Origin: Virgibacillus_P tibetensis
GTDB taxonomy: Bacteria > Bacillota > Bacilli > Bacillales > Amphibacillaceae
Direction of reading: 5' to 3'
NCBI RefSeq assembly: GCF_036026595.1
Contig: NZ_JARZFX010000002.1
Coordinates: 671,207-735,206 of the forward strand
DNA length: 64,000 nt
Shown: positions 27,866-36,612 of the stretch, piece by piece
Numbering within the stretch: position 1 is the first letter of the stretch
Layout: the number at the start of each line of letters is the position of its first letter
Notes under the pieces: model-generated
Told to the model about the DNA's origin: nothing
Databases searched by the model: none
What the model saw: the letters and a program-made list of their open reading frames with translations, nothing else
Position numbers and translations under genes: made by a program

Positions 27866-28759
27866 TTAAGAGTCACCTACTACCTTCATCTGGATCCAGG
27901 AAATAATAGCTATTATTACTACTAATACATACGCCAATGCTGAAGCATATCCAAAATCAAAATATTTAAATCCCGTTTCATAGAGATATAGTGTAATAGT
28001 CATTGTTGCATTATTTGGACCGCCCCCAGTCAAAATATATGCTTCATCAAATAATTGTAATGTACCAATTGTCGACATTACGACAGTAAAAATGAATACG
28101 GGCTTCAATTGTGGAATGGTAATTGAAAAAAATTGCCTTGCTTTTCCTGCCCCATCAATTCCAGCAGCTTCATAGAGGTCCTTCGGTATCGTCTGTAAGC
28201 CAGCTAAAAAAATAACCATATTGTAGCCAGTCCATCTCCAAGTCATAACGACAATTACCGAGACCTTTGCCCAAAAGGGATCATTCAACCAATCTATTGG
28301 ATCAAGCCCAACTAAAGATAATAGATAGTTTACTATTCCATAGTTTCCATCCAGAATCACCATAAAAATAAGAGATGCAGCGACAAGTGCTGTAATGGCA
28401 GGAAGAAAAAAGGCAACTCTAAAAAATCCATTAAATCGTATGAACGATGAATTTAGTCCTACTGCAATAAGTATAGCTATACTAAGCATAATTGGCACTT
28501 GAACAATAAGGATCTGAAATGTATTTCCCAATGACTTGTAAAATATCGGGTCCCTGAATAGACGGGCATAATTATCAAATCCTACAAAGTATTTTTCTGC
28601 GCCACTCATGCTCTGAAAGCTTAATATAAAAGAAGAAATTACTGGATATAAAGTGAAAACTATTAGTAGAACGATAGATGGAGCCAAGAAGAAATATGGC
28701 GCCGTTCTTGGGTTTATTAATTTCCGATTACTTAATTGCCCGGTAATTTTTTTCTTCAT
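27866..28759 (-). CDS. CUT1 sugar ABC permease, MalF-type (importer 3)
   Basis: Permease of 297 aa with six predicted segments and the EAA loop YEAAGIDGAGKARQFFSITI near residue 200. AGAGGTGATACAGC precedes the ATG. It lies 113 bases after the binding protein gene and its stop is next to the MalG start. Confidence 0.92.
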   Translation of the reverse strand: MKKKITGQLSNRKLINPRTAPYFFLAPSIVLLIVFTLYPVISSFILSFQSMSGAEKYFVGFDNYARLFRDPIFYKSLGNTFQILIVQVPIMLSIAILIAVGLNSSFIRFNGFFRVAFFLPAITALVAASLIFMVILDGNYGIVNYLLSLVGLDPIDWLNDPFWAKVSVIVVMTWRWTGYNMVIFLAGLQTIPKDLYEAAGIDGAGKARQFFSITIPQLKPVFIFTVVMSTIGTLQLFDEAYILTGGGPNNATMTITLYLYETGFKYFDFGYASALAYVLVVIIAIISWIQMKVVGDS

Positions 28760-28872
28760 GCTGTATCACCTCTTTGGGAGTAAAGAGAAACAGGAAGAAG
28801 GTGTGTTCTCTTTTCCCCTTCCCTGTTTAGAATCCATTTCTCTTAGCTCTTCATTTCTTCCTAAAACAGGTA

Positions 28873-30156
28873 TTATTTTAATTCATTATTCAATTGTCCT
28901 TGAGCGTCGGACAAGGCTTTATCTGCGGTCTTACCTTCATTTAAAATGGCCGACTGTGTATTAGCTATTACTTTTGATACCTGGGCAAAATCCTTCGTTA
29001 AATTAATTTCTGGAACATCTTCAACTATATCAGCAAAATTTTTAAAGATTGGCTGATCATTAAAATAGAAACTATTTTGTGTAAGAACTTCTGTATCGTA
29101 CGTACTCTTTAATGAAGGGAACAAGCCGTAGTTTTCAAAACCAAAAAGTTGAGTTTCCTCATCAGTAGTAAAAAATTCAGTAAATGCATACGCGGCATCT
29201 TTATTTTCTGTATAAGCAGATATTGCTATGGAGGATCCTCCTACGTTAGCATAACGGCTGCTTCCTTCTTTAAATTCTGGTAAATAGAACATATCCCATT
29301 TACCTTCAAGTTCTGGGGCCTGATCCATAATCGTCCCTGTATACCAAACACCATATGGAACAGTAGCTACATCCCCATTAACTGTTGCAGTCACAATACC
29401 GTCCCAGCCACTATTATTAAGGATGATGTCGCTCTCATGGAACTTATTGATCATTTCCATCGATCGGATGGCCTCTTCAGAAGTAATAGCCAGATTATCT
29501 TCCTGATCAAAATAAGATAAACCCTGTTGCTGCATCATCATTTGAAATACTCCATCATAGTTTGAAATATCAACAGGAAGCATTTTTGCTCCAGTTTTTT
29601 CTTTGATCTTTATTCCTGCTTCCAGATAGTCATCCCATATTTTTATATCATCTACGTTAACTCCTGCTTCTTCAAACAAATCGACACGATAGAATACTCC
29701 AGCAGGTCCTATATCCCAAGGTGCGGCTATAATATGATCATCATGTGTGACATTTTGCATTTTAGCATCGTTAAATAAATCACTATGCTCGTCATAACCC
29801 ATTTCTGATAAATCTAAAAAACCATCTGGAAATTGGCTGACATAGCCCGGTATTCTTTCATCTTCCATAAGAATGACATCAGGCATCCCCGATCCTTTTG
29901 ATACAAGTCCAACGGTTAACTTTTCATATAGGTCATCGCTTCCAAAATCCTCAACTGTAACCTCCACATCAGGGTACTTCTCATTAAAGAATTCTACAGA
30001 TGCTTTAAATGTATCTGCAGCAACATCCCAGCCCCATACTGTAATTTCACCTGAAACGTCACCTGATTCACTAATTTCGTCATTCCCAGTTGCTTTGTTT
30101 GAGCAACCCGCCAGAATAATTCCTAAAATCAACATCAATAATATAAGTCGCTTCAT
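28873..30156 (-). CDS. Sugar-binding lipoprotein (importer 3)
   Basis: Extracellular binding protein of 427 aa; lipobox ILAGCSNK with Cys18. EITVWGWDVAADTFKASVEF near residue 38 and DVILMEDERIPGYVSQFP near 85 are typical of the oligosaccharide-binding family. GGGAGGGAAGAG directly precedes the ATG at 30156; the frame is open 20 codons further without a comparable site. It follows the GcvPB-like gene by 56 bases, suggesting a shared transcript with the PLP enzyme pair. Confidence 0.92.
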   Translation of the reverse strand: MKRLILLMLILGIILAGCSNKATGNDEISESGDVSGEITVWGWDVAADTFKASVEFFNEKYPDVEVTVEDFGSDDLYEKLTVGLVSKGSGMPDVILMEDERIPGYVSQFPDGFLDLSEMGYDEHSDLFNDAKMQNVTHDDHIIAAPWDIGPAGVFYRVDLFEEAGVNVDDIKIWDDYLEAGIKIKEKTGAKMLPVDISNYDGVFQMMMQQQGLSYFDQEDNLAITSEEAIRSMEMINKFHESDIILNNSGWDGIVTATVNGDVATVPYGVWYTGTIMDQAPELEGKWDMFYLPEFKEGSSRYANVGGSSIAISAYTENKDAAYAFTEFFTTDEETQLFGFENYGLFPSLKSTYDTEVLTQNSFYFNDQPIFKNFADIVEDVPEINLTKDFAQVSKVIANTQSAILNEGKTADKALSDAQGQLNNELK

Positions 30157-30212
30157 TCTCTTCCCTCCCTTGGAAAATCTTTTTATTGAAAATTTTAATA
30201 GCTTGTAGTGTA

Positions 30213-31787
30213 TCAACTAGTCACTTCTGATCTTTTTGTTTTTTTCAAATACGCTCTCCACGTAATTGCCCATTTCTCCGGGTCTTCAAAGCGATCATGT
30301 TCAACTACGGGGTGGATCGAGCTATTATATGGTGCGTTTTTAACTTTTTCAGGATCTGTATAAGCTTCGTTGACAATATGGGTTAAGGATGCAATATATT
30401 CATCCAAGTCTGCTTTCGAGTACGATTCTGTAGGTTCGAGTGTAAACGGCTGTGGTACCACAAATGGATGATGACTGGTCCAATACTGATGAGCAAAATC
30501 TGCCATTCTCCGAGATATGTCATCTGTTGTTATTCCAGTATCCTCCGTTAACTGTTCCCAGCTGTAACGTACTTGTTCAAGCCGCTTCCCTTTAATATAA
30601 GGTGCGCTTGCGCCCTTAATTTTTAATATTTGATGGTATAAATAGTTATTGTTAAGAACAGCCGTTTCTGCTACATCTTTTAATCCGTCTGCTCCAAGTG
30701 CACGAATCCAGGCATATGCCCTAAGAATATTTTGTGGTACACCATGATAAGAACGGACTTTTCCAATACTGTGGTCCAGATCGTCATTTAATTTATAGCG
30801 GTTCCCATCTTTTTCAACGATTGGCCCCGGTAGAAATGACTTCAATCTTTCCGTTACCCCTAAAGCTCCTGCAGCCGGTCCACCAGACGCATGTGGAGTA
30901 GAGAAAGTCTTATGAAGATTAAAGAAACACATATCAAATCCTGCCTCTTTAGCTCTTGTAATACCTAATAGTCCGTTGGCATTTGCTTGGTCATAATAAC
31001 AAATACCTCCAGCCTCTCGGACAATTTTCGTAAATTCTTTAATTCTTGAATTATAGATCCCGGTATCCTCTGGGTTTGCTACCACAAATCCAGCTGTTTT
31101 ATCAGAGACAACCTCTTTTAATTTCTCAATATCCGGAAAGCCATCTGCATCCGGATACAACGTAATCACTTTATACCCTTTTACAGCTGCAGTTGCCGCC
31201 TGGGCTGGATGTGAGAAGATAGTAGTGATAATTTCGTCACGTTGATCTGCTTCTCCGTTCGCTTCATGGTAGGCTCTCACAATAGAAGCCATTGCAAAAA
31301 GCGCTTGCGTACCTGAGCCCGGCTGGAATGAAAAGTTATCCATTCCAGAAATCTCACGCATATATAAATCAAGGTTGTGGGTTACTTCAAGCATACCCTG
31401 CACCGTTTCTTCGTCCTGTTTTGGATGAAGTGCTGTCATTTTATGTGAAGATGCGAATACTTCATTAATTTTTGGCGAGTATTTCATAGTACATGTACCT
31501 TGCCCTACCTCCACATTGAATGCTGCACCCAAGGTTTCTTGAGACAGACGCAGATAATGCCGTAGCACACGATTCTGTGTAATCTCAGGAAGTTCCGGTT
31601 TACTCTTACGTTTCAAAGCATTCGGAATCACCGATACACCGTCACCAATTGATTCAACTACCTCTTGTTCAGCAGTGGGAGGGATTATTCCGCGCTCCCC
31701 TTCTTGATGAAGTTCAAAGATAATTGGTTCATCCCATTTTGCCTGATGGAAATTTCGTACTTTATGATCTCTGTTAATTGCTTTCAC
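30213..31787 (-). CDS. Divergent GcvPB-like PLP enzyme subunit
   Basis: 524-aa relative of glycine decarboxylase subunit 2 (fold-type I PLP enzyme). The PLP lysine is kept in FFNLHKTFSTPH near residue 295, and TCTMKYSPKINEV is near 110. Other core motifs differ from the glycine enzyme as I know it: SHPAQAATAA where SAHGTNPASA is usual, VANPEDTGIYN for a TNPNTLGLFE-type segment, DQANANG for DGANLNA, and HASGGPAAGALG for HGGGGPGSGPVG. Start is GTG at 31787 with GGGAG upstream. It pairs with the GcvPA-like gene 22 bases upstream. No GcvT or GcvH lies nearby, so a glycine cleavage role is doubtful. Confidence 0.85.
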   Translation of the reverse strand: MKAINRDHKVRNFHQAKWDEPIIFELHQEGERGIIPPTAEQEVVESIGDGVSVIPNALKRKSKPELPEITQNRVLRHYLRLSQETLGAAFNVEVGQGTCTMKYSPKINEVFASSHKMTALHPKQDEETVQGMLEVTHNLDLYMREISGMDNFSFQPGSGTQALFAMASIVRAYHEANGEADQRDEIITTIFSHPAQAATAAVKGYKVITLYPDADGFPDIEKLKEVVSDKTAGFVVANPEDTGIYNSRIKEFTKIVREAGGICYYDQANANGLLGITRAKEAGFDMCFFNLHKTFSTPHASGGPAAGALGVTERLKSFLPGPIVEKDGNRYKLNDDLDHSIGKVRSYHGVPQNILRAYAWIRALGADGLKDVAETAVLNNNYLYHQILKIKGASAPYIKGKRLEQVRYSWEQLTEDTGITTDDISRRMADFAHQYWTSHHPFVVPQPFTLEPTESYSKADLDEYIASLTHIVNEAYTDPEKVKNAPYNSSIHPVVEHDRFEDPEKWAITWRAYLKKTKRSEVTS

Positions 31788-31809
31788 TCTGCTCCCTCTT
31801 TTCTATAGG

Positions 31810-33204
31810 TTATTTAAAAGATCTAACAGCTTGAACCAGCTGATCAATATCTTCCTTCAAATGAATTTCAGTTACACAATAAAGTGCGCATTGGCCTAAT
31901 TCCGGGAATTCCTCAGACAGGTCAATTCCACCGAAGATACCTTTTTCCCGCAATTTTTTATTAATTTCTTTTACAGTTAAAGCCGTTTCGTTAAAATCAA
32001 CAACGAACTCTTTAAAGTTAACACCCTTGAAATGCGATGCAGTTATACCTTCAATCTTATCTAATTCATGAACGGCATACTGAGAACGCTGCATGATCGT
32101 TTGTCCAAGTTCTTTCATTCCCTCAGGACCCATTAATGCTAGATATACACCAGCAGTAATCGCCCACATGGATGTTTGTGTACCGACTGATTCTTTTCCT
32201 TTTTCCCGTTGTGCCATGGAAGTACGTCCATAAAGAACGTCACCAAATCCATACTCCCCTTCTTTGATCGTAGGCGCTACACCAAACAATCTGGAAGGAA
32301 ACTCTTCGACATATTTAACTTCATCTCTTGTAGCTATGAACCCTGACAGCCCACCACCATAATTCATATGAATTCCAAGTGGCTGCAGTTCTCCACATAC
32401 AATATCCGCACCATATCGGCTTGGTGGCTCCATTACTCCTAATGAGCTTGGATCCACGCCTACAATAGTAATGGCATTATGTTCTTTCGCGAGATCACCA
32501 ATCTCTTTACATGCAGTCTCTATGAAGCCCAGGTAACTCGGGTTTTCAAAATAAACTGCTGCAGTTTTTTCTGATAGTTTTTTCTTTAAATCATCTAAGT
32601 CCATCTCTCCAGACTCTGGATTATAATCAACTAATGTAATTTTAATATGTGGCGAACAATAGTTCTTGATAATTTTCAATCTGTCTGGTGAAATAGTTTT
32701 AGGTATCAACACCTCGTAGCGATCAGTCATACGAGAAGCCATTCGAATAGATGTAGCTGCAGCCTGTGCCCAGTCAAATGTAGGTACATTGACAACATCC
32801 ATGTCAACCAGCTCAGCTACTAAACTCTGATACTCAAAAAGCACTTGAAATCTGCCATGGTCCTCATACTCATCACCAGCATACGCGGTAAGGAATTCCG
32901 CTCTTGAGTTAACTTCATCACACACAGCAGGTACATAATGTTCCCAGCAGCCTCCACCTAAGAAGCTAATAACATCTTTTGTGCTGACATTTTTGCTTAA
33001 TGTCTTTTCCAGGTTTCTGCTTAGTTCATACTCGGACAAAGCATCTGGTATATTCAGTTTTTTGTTATACTTTAAATCGTCAGGAATTCCTGCAAATAAC
33101 TCTTCCACACTATTTGCACCAATAATTCGTAACATTTCATCCCTTACTTCAGGTACAGTATTTGGAATGTATGGATGTGCAATCGTTGATTTTACGTCTG
33201 CCAT
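31810..33204 (-). CDS. Divergent GcvPA-like PLP enzyme subunit
   Basis: 464-aa relative of glycine decarboxylase subunit 1. The beginning (AHPYIPNTVPEVRDEMLRII) and VISFLGGGCWEHYVPAV near 80 are clearly GcvPA-like. The segment that in glycine decarboxylase normally reads YTPYQPEISQG is here YAGDEYEDHG, and the later SSMYDGATA segment is VPTFDWAQA, both at the expected active-site positions. ATG at 33204 is chosen because AAAGGAGAG lies upstream; the frame is open ten codons further. Lies 38 bases after the SDR gene. Function unknown; probably acts as a heteromer with the GcvPB-like subunit. Confidence 0.85.
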   Translation of the reverse strand: MADVKSTIAHPYIPNTVPEVRDEMLRIIGANSVEELFAGIPDDLKYNKKLNIPDALSEYELSRNLEKTLSKNVSTKDVISFLGGGCWEHYVPAVCDEVNSRAEFLTAYAGDEYEDHGRFQVLFEYQSLVAELVDMDVVNVPTFDWAQAAATSIRMASRMTDRYEVLIPKTISPDRLKIIKNYCSPHIKITLVDYNPESGEMDLDDLKKKLSEKTAAVYFENPSYLGFIETACKEIGDLAKEHNAITIVGVDPSSLGVMEPPSRYGADIVCGELQPLGIHMNYGGGLSGFIATRDEVKYVEEFPSRLFGVAPTIKEGEYGFGDVLYGRTSMAQREKGKESVGTQTSMWAITAGVYLALMGPEGMKELGQTIMQRSQYAVHELDKIEGITASHFKGVNFKEFVVDFNETALTVKEINKKLREKGIFGGIDLSEEFPELGQCALYCVTEIHLKEDIDQLVQAVRSFK

Positions 33205-33242
33205 TTCACTCTCTCCTTTATGTATTTGATTCATTAAAACCT

Positions 33243-34022
33243 TTAAGCCAATCCTCCACCATCAACAACTAAAGTCGTTCCGGAAACCCAGGCAGATAAA
33301 TCGCTGGCTAAATATAATACACCTTTTGCGATATCGTCCGGTGTCCCGATCCTACGTAGTGGGCGGTCAATTCCAGAGGATACCAAGAATTCCTTCTCAT
33401 CTAATTTTAATTGCTCTGCTTCTCCTCTTAAGAGCGGCGTATCAGTGTCCCCTGGGCAGATACAATTCACACGGATATTATCTCCTCCATGATCAATTGC
33501 CATTGCTTTGGTAACATTGACAACACCAGCTTTAGCTGCACAATAAGAAACAGCATTATCTCCTCCCTTTAAGCCCCATCCTGATCCTGTATTGATTATG
33601 CTGCCTCCACCATTCTTAGCCATGAGAGGGATCGCATATTTTGAAAGCAAGAAAACACTTTTTAATGAGACATTCATTACTAAATCCCAATCGGCTTCAC
33701 TATGATCTACCGTGTTCTTTCTACGAATAACTCCAGCATTATTAAACAAAATATCAACCTTATGGTAATCGCTTTCAATTTTCTCGATAACCGTTTGGCA
33801 ATTTTCACTTGAAGTTACATCACAAGTGAAAAAAGTTGCTTTCCCACCGTTTTCACCTATTATCTTTGCCTGTTTCATGCCTTCTTCTGAGTTAATGTCC
33901 AGCATAATAACCTGACATCCCGATTCAGCTAATAGTTTGGAAGATGCCAGTCCAATTCCAGACGCAGCACCTGTGATAACCGCAACCTTGTCTTTTACAC
34001 CAATTAATTCTTCATAGTTCAT
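33243..34022 (-). CDS. Short-chain dehydrogenase/reductase
   Basis: NAD(P)-dependent oxidoreductase of 259 aa. Cofactor motif VITGAASGIGLASSKLLAES near residue 14, NNAG near 90, catalytic Ser in INTGSGWG and the YCAAK Tyr-Lys pair near 155-160, and the C-terminal SGTTLVVDGGG. Sequence style resembles 3-oxoacyl-ACP or 2-dehydro-3-deoxy-gluconate 5-dehydrogenases. ATG at 34022 is preferred, seven bases after AAAGGATG. First gene of the GcvPA/GcvPB-like operon with a strong promoter at 34092-34120. It may oxidise a sugar or amino-sugar alcohol group before the PLP step. Confidence 0.88.
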   Translation of the reverse strand: MNYEELIGVKDKVAVITGAASGIGLASSKLLAESGCQVIMLDINSEEGMKQAKIIGENGGKATFFTCDVTSSENCQTVIEKIESDYHKVDILFNNAGVIRRKNTVDHSEADWDLVMNVSLKSVFLLSKYAIPLMAKNGGGSIINTGSGWGLKGGDNAVSYCAAKAGVVNVTKAMAIDHGGDNIRVNCICPGDTDTPLLRGEAEQLKLDEKEFLVSSGIDRPLRRIGTPDDIAKGVLYLASDLSAWVSGTTLVVDGGGLA

Positions 34023-34054
34023 TTGTGTCATCCTTTCCGTTTATGCTAAAAATA

Positions 34055-34078
34055 ACTTAGTTAATTTAATTAATTAAT
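34055..34078. promoter_or_regulatory. AT-rich operator-like repeat, left copy
   Basis: TTAGTTAATTTAATTAATTA next to the SDR start. A near copy in inverted orientation occurs at 34355-34374 in front of galK. The two flank the divergent promoter region and may bind a common regulator. Confidence 0.35.
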
Positions 34079-34091
34079 AAGATTTTAACTT

Positions 34092-34120
34092 ATATTATCA
34101 CGATGTAAAAATCGTGTCAA
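34092..34120 (-). promoter_or_regulatory. Strong sigma-A promoter with spacer palindrome, SDR-GcvPA/PB operon
   Basis: On the minus strand a perfect -35 TTGACA (34120-34115), a 17-base spacer and TAATAT (34097-34092). The palindrome CACGATGTAAAAATCGTG (34099-34116) lies within the spacer and overlaps the -35, an ideal place for a repressor. The rest of 34120-34320 holds nothing that I recognise. Confidence 0.75.
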
Positions 34121-34319
34121 TATTATTTTTATTTATTTTCTAATAATTTTAAACTTTTATTTTCCGCTATAAAAAGAATACATAAGCAAGTGGTTTACCC
34201 TGAATTCCCCTTGTATAACCACTAAATTAACACTATTTTCCACTTATGTAATTTGACTAATTATTTCTTTGTTCAACCATTTCCTTAAGTACAGCTGTTA
34301 CATTTTTTTAAAATAGCAA

Positions 34320-34374
34320 TTGATTACTGTAATTATTTATTGTAGACTATTGATATTAATTAAATTAATTAACT
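34320..34374 (+). promoter_or_regulatory. Putative galK promoter and AT-rich operator
   Basis: TTGATT (34320-34325), 17 bases, then TAGACT (34343-34348) is a fair sigma-A promoter. The near-palindrome ATTAATTAAATTAATTAAC (34355-34373) follows just downstream and matches the inverted copy at 34055-34078. Regulation of gal genes through it is inference. Confidence 0.4.
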
Positions 34375-34425
34375 TACTTTATTTTAGTAGATACATTAAC
34401 TACTTGTAAACAGCAGGGGGTACCT

Positions 34426-35607
34426 ATGACAATTCCTAACTTAACACAATCATTTAAATCCACTTTCCAAACAAACGAAACACCGGCTACCTTTTTCGCT
34501 CCCGGACGCATCAACTTAATTGGTGAACATACTGACTATAATGGCGGTCACGTTTTCCCTGCTGCCATTTCATTTGGCACCTATGCACTCGGGTTAAAGC
34601 GAAATGATCAGAAAATACGATTTTACTCATTGAATTTTCCAGAGGTCGGAATAATTGAATGTGATCTTACGGATCTTTCCTATCAAGCAAAGCATGATTG
34701 GGCGAACTACCCGAAAGGCATGATTCAAATGCTCATGGAGGATGGCCATTCGATAACTAAAGGGATGGATATTTTATTTTATGGAAACATTCCAAATGGT
34801 GCTGGTCTCTCCTCCTCTGCCTCCATAGAAATGGCCACTGGAGTGCTAATGGAAAATATGTTCAACTTGAATATTGACCGAATTTCCATGGTGAAATTGG
34901 GTCAGCAGGTCGAAAATAAGTACCTCGGGGTTAACAGTGGAATTATGGATCAATTTGCGATTGGCATGGGAAAGAAAGATCATGCCATTCTATTAAACTG
35001 TCAGACATTGGAATATGACTATGCTCCAATCCAGCTCGCCGATCACGTTATTATCATTATAAATACGAATAAACAGCGGACATTGGCGGGATCTAGGTAT
35101 AATGAAAGACGTGCCCAGTGTGAGCAGGCACTTGCTGATTTACAGACTGAACTGTCTATTACCAGTCTAGGAGAGTTATCCAATGATGAATTTGAAAGCC
35201 ATAAGCATTTGATAAAAGATGAAATAAATCAAAAACGTGCGAAACATGCCGTTTATGAAAATACACGTACATTAAAAGCCATGGAAAAATTACGCCAAGG
35301 TAACCTGAAGGCATTTGGTGAGCTAATGAACGAATCCCATCTTTCACTAAAGCAGGATTATGAGGTTACTGGCATGGAACTGGACACGGTTGTAAAAGCT
35401 GCCTGGGATCAAAAAGGTGTGTTGGGGGCCCGCATGACTGGCGCTGGTTTTGGCGGATGTGCTATTGCTATTGTTGAAAAAGACAAAGTGGATGCTTTTA
35501 AGGAAAACGTAAATCGCATCTATCACGAAACAGTCGGGTATGATGCAACGTTTTATACTGCAGCAATTGGTGGCGGTGCACAAAAAATGATGGAAGAGGT
35601 GCTGTAG
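34426..35607 (+). CDS. galK: Galactokinase
   Basis: Phosphorylates alpha-D-galactose to galactose 1-phosphate with ATP; GHMP kinase of 393 aa. Galactokinase signature PGRINLIGEHTDYNGG at residues 26-41, ATP motif PNGAGLSSSASIEMATG near 124, and GARMTGAGFGGCAIAIV near 335. AGGGGGTACCT precedes the ATG. First gene of a tightly packed Leloir operon; its stop codon directly abuts the galE start. It receives galactose freed by LacZ, which is encoded nearby on the other strand. Confidence 0.97.
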   Translation: MTIPNLTQSFKSTFQTNETPATFFAPGRINLIGEHTDYNGGHVFPAAISFGTYALGLKRNDQKIRFYSLNFPEVGIIECDLTDLSYQAKHDWANYPKGMIQMLMEDGHSITKGMDILFYGNIPNGAGLSSSASIEMATGVLMENMFNLNIDRISMVKLGQQVENKYLGVNSGIMDQFAIGMGKKDHAILLNCQTLEYDYAPIQLADHVIIIINTNKQRTLAGSRYNERRAQCEQALADLQTELSITSLGELSNDEFESHKHLIKDEINQKRAKHAVYENTRTLKAMEKLRQGNLKAFGELMNESHLSLKQDYEVTGMELDTVVKAAWDQKGVLGARMTGAGFGGCAIAIVEKDKVDAFKENVNRIYHETVGYDATFYTAAIGGGAQKMMEEVL

Positions 35608-36612
35608 ATGAGTGTTTTAGTTCTGGGTGGCGCGGGTTATATCGGATCCCACGCTGTTTATCAGTTAATCGATCAAGGAGAACAGGTCGTCGTTGTAGAT
35701 AGTTTGGAGACAGGTCACATAGGTGCTGTGCATCCGAATTCCACATTTTATGAGGGCGATATTCGAGATCTTGATTTTTTGCGTAAGGTTTTTAAAAAAG
35801 AATCTATTGATGCCGTTATTCATTTTGCCGCAAATTCGCTGGTAGGCGAATCCATGGAAAATCCATTGAAGTATTTTGATAACAACGTGTATGGCACACA
35901 GGTACTGTTGAAGGCAATGGTTGAGCATGACGTGAAGCATATTGTATTTTCCTCCACTGCAGCAACATATGGCGAACCAGAAGCAGTCCCGATCACGGAG
36001 GAAATGCCAACCATTCCAACGAATGCATATGGCGAAACCAAACTGACGATGGAAAAACTAATGAAGTGGACAGAGCAGGCGCATAATATTAACTATGCCT
36101 CCTTGCGTTATTTCAATGTCGCTGGTGCAAGAGAATCCGGTGAAACTGGTGAGGATCACCGACCAGAAACACATCTTGTACCGATCATTTTACAGACCGC
36201 GCTTGGCCAGCGCCCGCATATTACTATTTTCGGAGAAGATTATGACACGGAGGATGGTACGTGCATTCGCGATTATGTTCATGTGGAAGACCTTATTTCT
36301 GCACATCTTCTTGCATTGGATTATTTAAAAGCTGGTGGGAAAAGCGATGTTTTCAACCTTGGAAGCAATCAGGGTTTTTCCGTAAAAGAAATGATCGATA
36401 CAGCTCGCACGGTAACTGGAAAAGAAATTCCGGCAGTCGGTGGACCGCGTCGTGCTGGTGATCCAAGCGTTTTGATTGCCAGCTCGAAAAAGGCAAAACA
36501 TGTCTTAGGCTGGCAGCCATCACGAACGTCAATTACTAAAATCATGCAGGATGCCTGGGATTGGCATGTATCACATCCACATGGATATTCAGAAGGAGTT
36601 GAACATAGATGA
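35608..36612 (+). CDS. galE: UDP-glucose 4-epimerase
   Basis: Interconverts UDP-galactose and UDP-glucose. Extended SDR of 334 aa with NAD motif GGAGYIGSH at residues 7-15, FSSTAATYG near 114 and catalytic Tyr141-xxx-Lys145 (YGETK). RYFNVAGARESGETGEDH near 167 and DYDTEDGTCIRDYVHVEDL near 210 are typical of bacterial GalE. ATG follows the galK stop with no gap; its 3' end overlaps galT by four bases (ATGA), so translation is coupled. Confidence 0.97.
   Translation: MSVLVLGGAGYIGSHAVYQLIDQGEQVVVVDSLETGHIGAVHPNSTFYEGDIRDLDFLRKVFKKESIDAVIHFAANSLVGESMENPLKYFDNNVYGTQVLLKAMVEHDVKHIVFSSTAATYGEPEAVPITEEMPTIPTNAYGETKLTMEKLMKWTEQAHNINYASLRYFNVAGARESGETGEDHRPETHLVPIILQTALGQRPHITIFGEDYDTEDGTCIRDYVHVEDLISAHLLALDYLKAGGKSDVFNLGSNQGFSVKEMIDTARTVTGKEIPAVGGPRRAGDPSVLIASSKKAKHVLGWQPSRTSITKIMQDAWDWHVSHPHGYSEGVEHR

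Noticed and set aside
30213..33204. Ordinary glycine cleavage system genes
   Set aside because: No GcvT, GcvH or Lpd nearby, and several active-site motifs differ in both subunits. Not fully excluded.
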